Below are positions 1-5,156 of a stretch of 9,183 nucleotides of DNA, in pieces. The DNA lies in assembly GCA_023394015.1 (NCBI GenBank), contig JAEXBL010000004.1, forward strand, positions 1-9,183, in the 5' to 3' direction. The position numbers and the translations under genes were made by a program. The stretch is from Pseudomonadota bacterium (GTDB lineage Bacteria > Pseudomonadota > Gammaproteobacteria > Burkholderiales > Burkholderiaceae_C). Numbering within the stretch: the first letter of the stretch is position 1; every line of letters starts with the position of its first letter. Below the pieces are notes generated by a model. That model was given only the letters and a program-made list of their open reading frames with translations, was not told where the DNA came from and searched no databases.

Positions 1-149
1 ACCAGCATGGTCTGGTGGCCCAGCCATTGCTGCCAGGCCTCCTTGCTCACGCTTTCCCAGATGCGCTTGCCGAGTTCGCCGGGGTAGGGCGGAAAGTCCA
101 TGCCCTCGGCTTCCTTGCCGAGCTTGATGCAGTTGACCATGCGTGCCAT
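1..149 (-). CDS. yggX: YggX family Fe(2+)-trafficking / oxidative damage protection protein (N-terminal part, runs off left edge)
   Basis: Reading the minus strand from the ATG at 149 gives [20 protein letters not shown], followed by a [12 protein letters not shown] stretch and [15 protein letters not shown] at the edge. This is the highly conserved start of the YggX family, including the conserved cysteine at residue 7 and the PPYPGELG motif. Family members are about 90 residues long, so roughly the first 49 residues are present and the C-terminus lies outside the window. Known role of the family: a small cytoplasmic protein that protects iron-sulfur clusters and helps handle labile ferrous iron under oxidative stress. 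A GAGGA Shine-Dalgarno sequence lies just upstream of the ATG. The gene diverges from the DUF6817-like gene across a 137-base intergenic region. Confidence 0.93.
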   Translation of the reverse strand, partial: MARMVNCIKLGKEAEGMDFPPYPGELGKRIWESVSKEAWQQWLGHQTML

Positions 150-286
150 GTGTGAATCCTCGTGGTGTTCGTCATGAAACCGCGCCGTGGCGGCGCCTGT
201 GTGATGGGACTTTAGCAAGCTTTGCCTGCCCCTTTTGGCAGGCTGACTACACTGACTGTTTCCGCTTGAATTTGCCGCGCCACCCG
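150..286. promoter_or_regulatory. Divergent intergenic region with two perfect hairpins between yggX and the DUF6817-like gene
   Basis: This must carry the promoters of both divergent genes. Two perfect inverted repeats are visible. One is GCGCCG/CGGCGC (182-187 with 191-196, 3-base loop). The other is GCCTGCC/GGCAGGC (224-230 with 237-243, loop CCTTTT). Neither is followed by a T-tract on either strand, so they are not obvious terminators; they could be operator sites or leader hairpins. I could not find a convincing -35/-10 pair in either direction. A TTGGCA at 235-240 has no matching -10 at proper spacing. Confidence 0.4.
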
Positions 287-1384
287 ATGACCGACCTGCC
301 CCTGACCACGCTCGATGCCGCGCTGTTTGCCCGCGCCCAGGCCCTGCTGGACGACGAATGGCTGTCGAAAGACGCCGACCTGGCCCCCGTGCTGCCGCTG
401 GTGCTGGCGCGCGGCGTGGGGCAGGACTGGCACAAGGCCGGCACCTTTCGCCACCACCTGGTGGGCGTGGCGCGCAGCCTGGCGCTGTGGCAGCAGCCGC
501 GCGAGGTGCGCCTGCTGGGCCTGCTGCACAGCGTGTATGGCAACGCCTTCGTCGATCTGGTCAAGTTCGACGCCGCCAGCGAGCGCGGCCGCCTGCGCGA
601 TCTGATCGGCGAGGCGGCCGAGGAGCAGGTGTACCTGTTCTGCACCGCCTCGCGGCGCGAGTTCGTGCGCAAGGTGCTGGCCGGGCAGATCGAGGCCGAT
701 GGCTCGGTGGCCCTGCACACCAACGCCGGCCAGCCGCTGACACTGCCGCCCGCGCTGGTGGCCAGCTTCATCGTCGTCAGCATGGCCGACACCATCGAGC
801 AGTGGTTCAGCTGGCAGGACGACGTGTATTCACGCTTTCCCGAGGGCAACGAGCACCGCCCGCAGGCGGTGCACTGGATGGCGGCGCTGTGGCCCGGGCC
901 GATGCGGCCCAGCGGGCGCATGCTGCAGCAGATCAACGCGCTGGGCCTGGCGCTGCAGCACCCAGCGCTCAAAGGACTGCTGCCGATGCCGCCGGTGTTC
1001 GGCGCCTGCACGCAGGCCCTGAGCGCGGGCGACGAGGCCGTGGCCGCGTCGCTGTACTGGTCGGTGATCCAGCAGGACCAGCCGCTGGTCGACCTGGACG
1101 TGGCCACCGGCGTGCTGGAGCAGGCCGTGCGCCTCAATCCGTGGGTGGGCGAGCCGCAGATGGTGCTGGCGCAGCTTTACCTGAGCGCCGGCCGCCATGC
1201 CGAGGCCGCGCGCGTGGCCGAAAGCGCGCTGGCCGCCTTCTGCGCCTGGGGCAACGCCTGGGACAAGCGCGTGCAGTGGGACGCCTGGATCGCCTGGACC
1301 CGCATCCTGCTGCAGGGCGCGCGCGACAGCGCGTTGTGGCCCGAGCGCCTGGACAAGCTGAACAACGTGGCGCTGCGGGCGTGA
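287..1384 (+). CDS. Uncharacterised protein: HD-like DUF6817-type domain plus TPR-like C-terminus
   Basis: A 365-residue protein from the ATG at 287. The reading frame is open further upstream, but that stretch covers the perfect hairpin at 224-243 and gives non-family-like sequence, so I chose this ATG; no strong Shine-Dalgarno precedes it. Residues about 45-175 resemble the DUF6817 family: a histidine pair at 56-57 (FRHHLVG), an HSVYG motif at 81-85, an acidic GEAAEEQ helix at 108-114, and D168 in SMADTIEQW. The order H...HS...D recalls the HD-phosphohydrolase fold, but the second motif has HS instead of HD, so hydrolase activity is uncertain. Residues about 271-318 look like a tetratricopeptide repeat pair (LEQAVRLNP, then [19 protein letters not shown]). 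There is no signal peptide or membrane segment, so it is likely cytoplasmic. Substrate and role are unknown. Confidence 0.8.
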   Translation: MTDLPLTTLDAALFARAQALLDDEWLSKDADLAPVLPLVLARGVGQDWHKAGTFRHHLVGVARSLALWQQPREVRLLGLLHSVYGNAFVDLVKFDAASERGRLRDLIGEAAEEQVYLFCTASRREFVRKVLAGQIEADGSVALHTNAGQPLTLPPALVASFIVVSMADTIEQWFSWQDDVYSRFPEGNEHRPQAVHWMAALWPGPMRPSGRMLQQINALGLALQHPALKGLLPMPPVFGACTQALSAGDEAVAASLYWSVIQQDQPLVDLDVATGVLEQAVRLNPWVGEPQMVLAQLYLSAGRHAEAARVAESALAAFCAWGNAWDKRVQWDAWIAWTRILLQGARDSALWPERLDKLNNVALRA

Positions 1385-1513
1385 CGTGGGCGGCAGGCGG
1401 CATAAGCTCATGACGAAATCGTCGAAGCACCTGAGCCGTGCCGCCGCGCCCGGCGGCTAGACTGCGCCGTTGGTCTGCGCCCGCCGCGCTCGGTTCATGC
1501 CAAGCATTTCAGT

Positions 1514-1545
1514 GCTGCAGCGCTTGTATGGCGGGCGCTGGCAGC
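1514..1545. repeat. Imperfect palindromic intergenic hairpin of a type common in Comamonadaceae
   Basis: The left arm GCTGCAGCGC (1514-1523) pairs with the right arm GCGCT-G-GCAGC (1535-1545) with one bulged G, leaving the loop TTGTATGGCGG. From memory, closely similar hairpins of the form AGCGCTTGTATGGCAAGCGCT flanked by CAGC/GCTG are scattered in many copies through intergenic DNA of Comamonadaceae genomes. This looks like a diverged copy about 40 bases upstream of the metY start. The hairpin is directly visible; membership of a genome-wide repeat family is recollection that I could not check here. No SAM-type riboswitch architecture was recognisable in the 200-base metY leader. Confidence 0.5.
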
Positions 1546-1584
1546 TACCGTGTGAATAGTCAACCACCTTCGAGGAGCCCCGTC

Positions 1585-2883
1585 ATGTCGCAGCAATGGA
1601 AGTTTGAAACCCAGTCCGTCCACGCCGGCTACACGCCGGACCCGACCACCAAGTCGGTCGCCGTGCCGATCTACCAGACGGTGGCCTACGCCTTCGACAG
1701 CGCGCAGCATGGCGCCGACCTGTTCGACCTGAAGGTGCCCGGCAACATCTACACCCGCATCATGAACCCCACCAACGACGTGCTGGAAAAGCGCGTCGCC
1801 GCGCTGGAGGGCGGCATCGCCGCGCTGGTGGTCGCCTCGGGCCAGTCGGCCATCATGTACGCCATCCAGACCATCGCCGAGGCCGGCGACAACATCGTCA
1901 GCAGCACGGCGCTGTACGGCGGCACCTACAACCTGTTCGCGCACACGCTGCCGCAGCTGGGCATCACCACCCGCTTTGCCGACCACCGCGATCCGGCCAG
2001 CTTTGCCAAGCTGATCGACGACAGGACCAAGGCCGTGTTCGTGGAGACCATCGGCAACCCGGCCGGCAACGTGACCGACATCGCCAGCGTGGCCGCCATC
2101 GCGCACGACAAAGGCGTGCCGCTGATCGTCGACAACACCGTCGCCAGCCCGTACCTGATGCGCCCCATCGAGCACGGCGCCGACATCGTCATCCACTCGC
2201 TGACCAAGTACATGGGCGGCCACGGCACCACGCTGGGCGGCGCCATCGTGGACAGCGGGAAATTCCCCTGGACCGACCACAAGGCGCGCTGCAAGCGCCT
2301 GAACGCGCCCGACGTGAGCTACCACGGCGTGGTCTACACCGACGCGCTGGGCCCGGCCGCCTTCATCGGCCGCGCGCGCGTGGTGCCGCTGCGCAACACC
2401 GGCGCCGCGCTGTCGCCCTTCAACGCCTGGCAGATCCTGCAGGGCATCGAAACCCTGGCCCTGCGCATGGACCGCATCTGCGACAACACGCTGAAGGTGG
2501 CGCAGTTCCTGCAAAAGCACGCCAAGGTGGCCTGGGTCAGCTACGCCGGCCTGCCGGAGCACGAGGACCACGCGCTGGCGCAGCACTACATGGGCGGGCG
2601 CGCCTCGGGCCTGCTCACTTTCGGCGTGAAGTCCGCCGCTGGCGACGACGCCCGCGCCGCCGGCGCGCGCTTTCTGGACGCGCTGCAACTGTTCACCCGC
2701 CTGGTCAACATCGGCGACACCAAGTCGCTGGCCACGCACCCGGCCAGCACCACGCACCGCCAGCTGGCGCCCGAGGAACTGGCCAGGACCGGCGTGAAGG
2801 AAGAGACCGTGCGCCTGTGCGTCGGCATCGAGCACATCGACGATTTGCTGGCCGACCTGGAGCAGGCGCTGGCGAAGGTGTGA
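1585..2883 (+). CDS. metY: O-acetylhomoserine aminocarboxypropyltransferase (O-acetylhomoserine sulfhydrylase)
   Basis: A 432-residue cytoplasmic PLP enzyme of the Cys/Met metabolism family. It converts O-acetylhomoserine plus sulfide to homocysteine and acetate, the direct sulfhydrylation route to methionine. Visible motifs: the FETQSVHAG start, YTRIMNPT (56-63, cofactor phosphate contact), GQSA (86-89), YGGTYNLF (111-118, with the tyrosine that stacks on PLP), D183 in VDNT, and the Schiff-base lysine K208 in HSLTKYMGGHG. The NAPDVSYHGVVY insertion and the length above 420 residues favour MetY over the shorter MetZ or cystathionine synthase types. The start at 1585 is set by GAGGAG at 1572-1577 and by the family N-terminus; the open frame reaching 1438 reads through the upstream hairpin and is not credible. 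It is separated from its neighbours and probably transcribed alone. Acceptor specificity (acetyl versus succinyl) is a family-level inference. Confidence 0.93.
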   Translation: MSQQWKFETQSVHAGYTPDPTTKSVAVPIYQTVAYAFDSAQHGADLFDLKVPGNIYTRIMNPTNDVLEKRVAALEGGIAALVVASGQSAIMYAIQTIAEAGDNIVSSTALYGGTYNLFAHTLPQLGITTRFADHRDPASFAKLIDDRTKAVFVETIGNPAGNVTDIASVAAIAHDKGVPLIVDNTVASPYLMRPIEHGADIVIHSLTKYMGGHGTTLGGAIVDSGKFPWTDHKARCKRLNAPDVSYHGVVYTDALGPAAFIGRARVVPLRNTGAALSPFNAWQILQGIETLALRMDRICDNTLKVAQFLQKHAKVAWVSYAGLPEHEDHALAQHYMGGRASGLLTFGVKSAAGDDARAAGARFLDALQLFTRLVNIGDTKSLATHPASTTHRQLAPEELARTGVKEETVRLCVGIEHIDDLLADLEQALAKV

Positions 2884-2893
2884 GTCCGCGCGT

Positions 2894-2922
2894 TTGCCAA
2901 AAATTGCCAAACTCGCTACGCT
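2894..2922 (+). promoter_or_regulatory. Predicted parDE promoter with tandem TTGCCAAA repeats
   Basis: TTGCCA (2894-2899) and TACGCT (2917-2922) form a sigma-70-like -35/-10 pair with 17-base spacing. The octamer TTGCCAAA occurs twice, at 2894-2901 and 2904-2911, ten bases apart (one helical turn), with the first copy covering the -35 box. ParD-type ribbon-helix-helix antitoxins repress their own promoter by binding short repeats of this kind, so this pair is a candidate operator. Transcription would start near 2929-2930, almost exactly at the GTG start of parD. Boxes and repeat are seen in the sequence; operator function is inferred. Confidence 0.5.
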
Positions 2923-2929
2923 GACGATC

Positions 2930-3163
2930 GTGAGCACGATGAACATTTCCCTGCCGGCATCGCTGAAGTCGTTCGTGGACGCACAGGTCCGCGAGCGCGG
3001 CTATGGCTCCAGCAGCGAATACGTGCGCGAGCTGATCCGCAAGGATCAGGATCGGCAGCAGTTGCGCGCCTTGCTGCTGGCGGGCGCCGGCAGCGCACCG
3101 ACCCAAGCGACCACGCCAGCCGACTTCGATACCCTGCGCCAGCGCATCCGCGCGCAGGCATGA
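2930..3163 (+). CDS. parD: ParD-family antitoxin (ribbon-helix-helix)
   Basis: A 77-residue antitoxin when started at GTG 2930, giving the MSTMNISLP N-terminus common in this family. The ATG at 2939 is the alternative and loses only three residues. Residues 4-36 form the ribbon-helix-helix DNA-binding domain: beta strand MNISLP, then SLKSFVDAQVRERGYGSSSEYVRELIRKD, the family signature with the GYGSSSEYVREL turn and second helix. The C-terminal tail (about 50-77) is the expected flexible toxin-neutralising part. No Shine-Dalgarno is seen, and the predicted transcription start falls at the GTG, so the message may be leaderless. It overlaps parE by ATGA at 3160-3163. The usual role is to bind and neutralise ParE and to autorepress the operon as a complex. 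Confidence 0.88.
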   Translation: MSTMNISLPASLKSFVDAQVRERGYGSSSEYVRELIRKDQDRQQLRALLLAGAGSAPTQATTPADFDTLRQRIRAQA

Positions 3164-3480
3164 GTGCCAAGCCGGTCGTCCCGCGCGAGCAGGCCTGGCG
3201 CGATGTGGACGAGGTGCTGGCGCACTACCTGGGCGAGGGCGCGCCTGATGCGGCGCTGGGTTTTGTCGATGCGCTGCAAGCCGCCTACACCCACATCGCC
3301 CGCCAACCTGGCAGCGGCTCGCCCCGCTATGCGAGCGAGCTGAACGTGCCCGGGCTGCGCTTCTGGCCGCTCAGGCGCTATCCCCATCTGGTGTTCTACG
3401 TCGAGCAGGCCGACCACATCGACGTCTGGCGTATCCTCCACGGCGCCCGCGATATTCCGGCGTGGATGCAGGGCGCTTGA
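3160..3480 (+). CDS. parE: ParE/RelE-family toxin
   Basis: A 106-residue toxin starting at ATG 3160, which overlaps the parD stop by four bases (ATGA), so translation is likely coupled. Family features: an N-terminal helical hairpin (about residues 10-48: WRDVDEVLAHYLGEGAPDAALGFVDALQAAYTHI), a GSGSPRYASEL segment, LRFWPLRRYPHLVFYVE strands, and the C-terminal hallmark DVWRILHGARDIPAWM. Length is normal and the gene is intact. ParE toxins of this fold classically poison DNA gyrase, while RelE relatives cleave ribosome-bound mRNA; the ParD partner and the HGARDIPA ending point to the ParE branch. The exact target is not shown by the sequence. The module sits between metY and an unrelated small-protein pair, as expected for a chromosomal toxin-antitoxin cassette. 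Confidence 0.88.
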   Translation: MSAKPVVPREQAWRDVDEVLAHYLGEGAPDAALGFVDALQAAYTHIARQPGSGSPRYASELNVPGLRFWPLRRYPHLVFYVEQADHIDVWRILHGARDIPAWMQGA

Positions 3481-3593
3481 GCCATGGCGCTTTACGGCGG
3501 ATGCGTTCCTGGCCGTGCCCGGAAAGCTTGACCACATCAGGCACCGGCACAATCAAGAGCCATAACCAACTGTTGTTGATCGAGGAGCAGGGC

Positions 3594-3845
3594 ATGGCCT
3601 GGTTTTCCAAATCCTCCAGTGATTTCTTCCTTGCCACCGTGGTGCCGCAAGGGCAGGGTGGGGCGCAGGTGGCGCAGTTTCTGGGTCTCGTCAACGGCGA
3701 GGCGGCGCTGAACGAGGCTAGGTCGGCCGCCAAGTCCATGGGCGCCGACGGCATCGTCGGCATCGACTTCGACTATGAGGTGCTGGGCGAAACCAACGGC
3801 ATGATGCTGGTGTCGGTGACGGGCACGGCGGTGAAGATGGCATGA
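3594..3845 (+). CDS. YbjQ-like (PF01906-type) heavy-metal-binding-domain small protein
   Basis: An 83-residue protein. The start at 3594 is fixed by GAGGAG at 3582-3587 with six bases of spacing; an in-frame extension to 3462 overlaps the end of parE and is not protein-like. The core ALNEARSAAKSMGADGIVGI, then DFDYEVLGETNGMMLVSVTGTAVKM, matches the YbjQ/UPF0145 pattern (AR..A...GAD.IVG..FD......M..V...GTAV). These proteins are often labelled putative heavy-metal-binding, and some form pentameric rings; the molecular role is unsettled. An N-terminal WFSK segment precedes a hydrophobic strand, FFLATVVPQ. No cysteines are present, so classic thiol metal binding is unlikely. The stop overlaps the next gene by four bases (ATGA), implying co-translation. 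Confidence 0.75.
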   Translation: MAWFSKSSSDFFLATVVPQGQGGAQVAQFLGLVNGEAALNEARSAAKSMGADGIVGIDFDYEVLGETNGMMLVSVTGTAVKMA

Positions 3846-4255
3846 CGGGCCGCGCCGCTTCCGTCCCGGGGCCGCCGGCGCCGCCACCCTGTGCCATCCG
3901 GCCCTTGCAGGCTCGCCGGCAGATCCAGGCCGTGGGGGACGATCTGGTGCGCCACCACGGCAAGCGCCGGTTCTACACGGTGGAGCAGGTGCGCGCCGCC
4001 AATCGGCGGCAGGGCATTGGTCTGGACGTGGGCTGCTGGTCGCACGCGTTTTTCAACAGCCATGCCGACTTCGACCGTCTGCACGCCGGCCAGGGTGCAG
4101 CGTGTGACTACGCCGGCATGAAGTCCGAACTGGCCGAGGCGCTGACGTCGGCGGATGCCAGCCCGCCATCGTCATGGCTGGACTTCGACTGGGATCTGTC
4201 GTGGCTGGAATTGCCCGACCTGGACTGGTCGATCTTCGACTTTTTCGATCTTTGA
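3842..4255 (+). CDS. Uncharacterised protein with acidic/aromatic C-terminal tail, coupled to the YbjQ-like gene
   Basis: A 137-residue protein starting at ATG 3842, inside the stop of the YbjQ-like gene (ATGA overlap). Three parts are visible: a proline-rich N-terminus (residues 1-20); a central basic domain (about 25-100) with GDDLVRHHGKRRFYTVEQVRAA, then GCWSHAFFNSHADFDRL and CDYAGMKSELAEAL; and a 26-residue tail (112-137) built almost only of D, W, F and L, with no basic residue. The YTVEQV plus AFFNSHADFD pattern resembles a small bacterial family of unknown function (possibly DUF6559, from memory and not certain). There is no signal peptide; the tail is aromatic but too acidic for a membrane helix. 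The gene ends just before the convergent terminator of the VOC gene. Its function is unknown, and pairing with a YbjQ-type protein suggests the two act together. Confidence 0.72.
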   Translation: MTGRAASVPGPPAPPPCAIRPLQARRQIQAVGDDLVRHHGKRRFYTVEQVRAANRRQGIGLDVGCWSHAFFNSHADFDRLHAGQGAACDYAGMKSELAEALTSADASPPSSWLDFDWDLSWLELPDLDWSIFDFFDL

Positions 4256-4286
4256 AGAAAAAAGCCGCAGCGCTGGGGCTGCGGCT
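4254..4286 (-). terminator. Rho-independent terminator of the monooxygenase/DUF2783/VOC operon
   Basis: A perfect 9-bp stem, AGCCGCAGC (4263-4271) with GCTGCGGCT (4278-4286), encloses a 6-base loop. On the minus strand the stem is followed directly by a T-rich tract (complement of the A run at 4258-4263, then CTTC). It lies 24 bases past the VOC stop codon. On the plus strand there is no T run, so it should mainly stop minus-strand transcription, although the hairpin may also protect the 3' end of the convergent transcript. Confidence 0.85.
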
Positions 4287-4309
4287 CGTTGGTGGTGCCA
4301 GCGGCGCAG

Positions 4310-4864
4310 TCAGTGCGCGCCGACTTTGCCCGAGCCATCGTGCATCCAGCGCGCATGCTCCGGGGCCTTCTTGGTGCGGTCCCACTCGTTGAGCATGTCC
4401 CACTTCACGCGGTCGAGTTCCTTGTCCATCTCGGGGGTCGAGGTGTTGGCGGCCAGCTCCAGCCGGTGGCCGCTGGGGTCGAAGAAGTAGATCGACTTGA
4501 AGATGGTGTGGTCGGTGGGGCCGATGACCTCGACGCCGCCGGCCTCGAGCCGGGCCTTGGCCTTCATCAGGGTCTCGACCGAATCGACCTTGAGCGCCAG
4601 GTGCGGCGTCCACGACGGCGTGTTGGCGTCGGAGGGGGCGATCATGTCGGCCCTGGTCGGTAGCTCGAAGAAGGCCAGGATGTTGCCGCCGCCAATGTCG
4701 ATGAAGATGTGCATGTAGGGATCGGGCTCCTTGGTCGAGGGCACCTCGTTTTCGGCGAGCGCCAGGATGAAGTCGGCGTCGAGGTGCTTCTGGTACCACT
4801 CGACGGTTTCCTTTGCGTTCTTGCAGCGGTAGGCGACGTGGTGCACGCCGTTGAGAATGGCCAT
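4310..4864 (-). CDS. VOC-superfamily protein (glyoxalase / extradiol dioxygenase fold)
   Basis: A 184-residue protein, ATG at 4864, preceded by AAGGAGA with good spacing. Two beta-alpha-beta-beta-beta modules are recognisable: residues 3-68 (NGVHHVAYRC to ILAFFELP) and 86-138 (TPHLALKVDSVETLMKAKARL to DPSGHRLELAA). The four positions that bind the metal in this superfamily are all filled: H9, E67, H88 and E136. An extra charged C-terminal helix follows (about 144-172). Possible activities include extradiol dioxygenase-like cleavage, isomerase, epimerase or lyase; the family alone does not decide. It is the last gene of the minus-strand operon, 47 bases after the DUF2783 gene, and the context (FAD aromatic hydroxylase upstream) suggests action on a hydroxylated intermediate. 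It is likely cytoplasmic. Confidence 0.85.
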   Translation of the reverse strand: MAILNGVHHVAYRCKNAKETVEWYQKHLDADFILALAENEVPSTKEPDPYMHIFIDIGGGNILAFFELPTRADMIAPSDANTPSWTPHLALKVDSVETLMKAKARLEAGGVEVIGPTDHTIFKSIYFFDPSGHRLELAANTSTPEMDKELDRVKWDMLNEWDRTKKAPEHARWMHDGSGKVGAH

Positions 4865-4911
4865 GAGAGTCTCCTTGGGTTTGTGGACAGTGGGTGGATC
4901 GATGACGGGGA

Positions 4912-5136
4912 TCAGACGCCCGCGCGCGCGATCCGCATCGCCTCGCGCAGGGTACCGATGTCGCCAATGTGGTTGGCCAGCAGCAGGATCAGGCGCGCGT
5001 TGACCATCGCGCTTTGCTCGTCGCTCAGGTCGCGGTGGGTGTCGATCAGCGCCTCGTAGAAGTCGTCGCCGGGCGAGTAGGCCTGGAAGTAGCGCCGGCC
5101 GGCTTCGCTGAAGTTGGGCTGGGTGTTCAGGGGCAT
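4912..5136 (-). CDS. DUF2783 small protein
   Basis: A 74-residue protein, ATG at 5136, with GAGGAGA upstream on the minus strand. It matches the DUF2783 pattern: DDFYEALIDTHRDLSDEQSA (residues 24-43), then NARLILLLANHIGDIGTLREAM (46-67). It is predicted to be all helical and soluble, with no catalytic motif evident. As I recall, this family is usually found next to FAD-dependent aromatic hydroxylases, and here it starts 20 bases after the monooxygenase stop. A role as accessory subunit or stabilising partner of that enzyme is an inference from this constant pairing; I know of no demonstrated biochemical function. Confidence 0.82.
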   Translation of the reverse strand: MPLNTQPNFSEAGRRYFQAYSPGDDFYEALIDTHRDLSDEQSAMVNARLILLLANHIGDIGTLREAMRIARAGV

Positions 5137-5156
5137 GGTGGGTCTCCTCGGGGCTT

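Noticed and set aside
358..1413. Second plus-strand frame (351 codons) within the DUF6817-like gene
   Set aside because: Ala/Gly/Arg-rich shadow; the other frame gives normal protein composition with family motifs.
1440..1457. GCCGCC/GGCGGC hairpin after the DUF6817-like gene as a terminator
   Set aside because: The stem is perfect but no T-tract follows, and such stems arise easily in GC-rich DNA.
1385..1584. Possible SAM or SAH riboswitch in the metY leader
   Set aside because: I could not trace the conserved core of a known class; only the repeat-type hairpin is evident. A covariance-model search would settle it.
1495..2946. Long minus-strand open frame (483 codons) opposite metY
   Set aside because: It is a shadow of the GC-rich metY gene: Gly/Ala/Val/Arg/His-rich composition, no family resemblance, while the plus strand has all PLP-enzyme motifs.
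3528..3556. TTGACC-17-AATCAA as promoter of the YbjQ-like gene
   Set aside because: The -35 is fair, but the -10 matches only three of six bases, so it is not listed as a feature.
4053..4967. Minus-strand frame (304 codons) overlapping the VOC gene and the convergent unknown gene
   Set aside because: It crosses a clear terminator hairpin and is out of frame with the recognisable VOC protein; Arg/Pro-rich composition.
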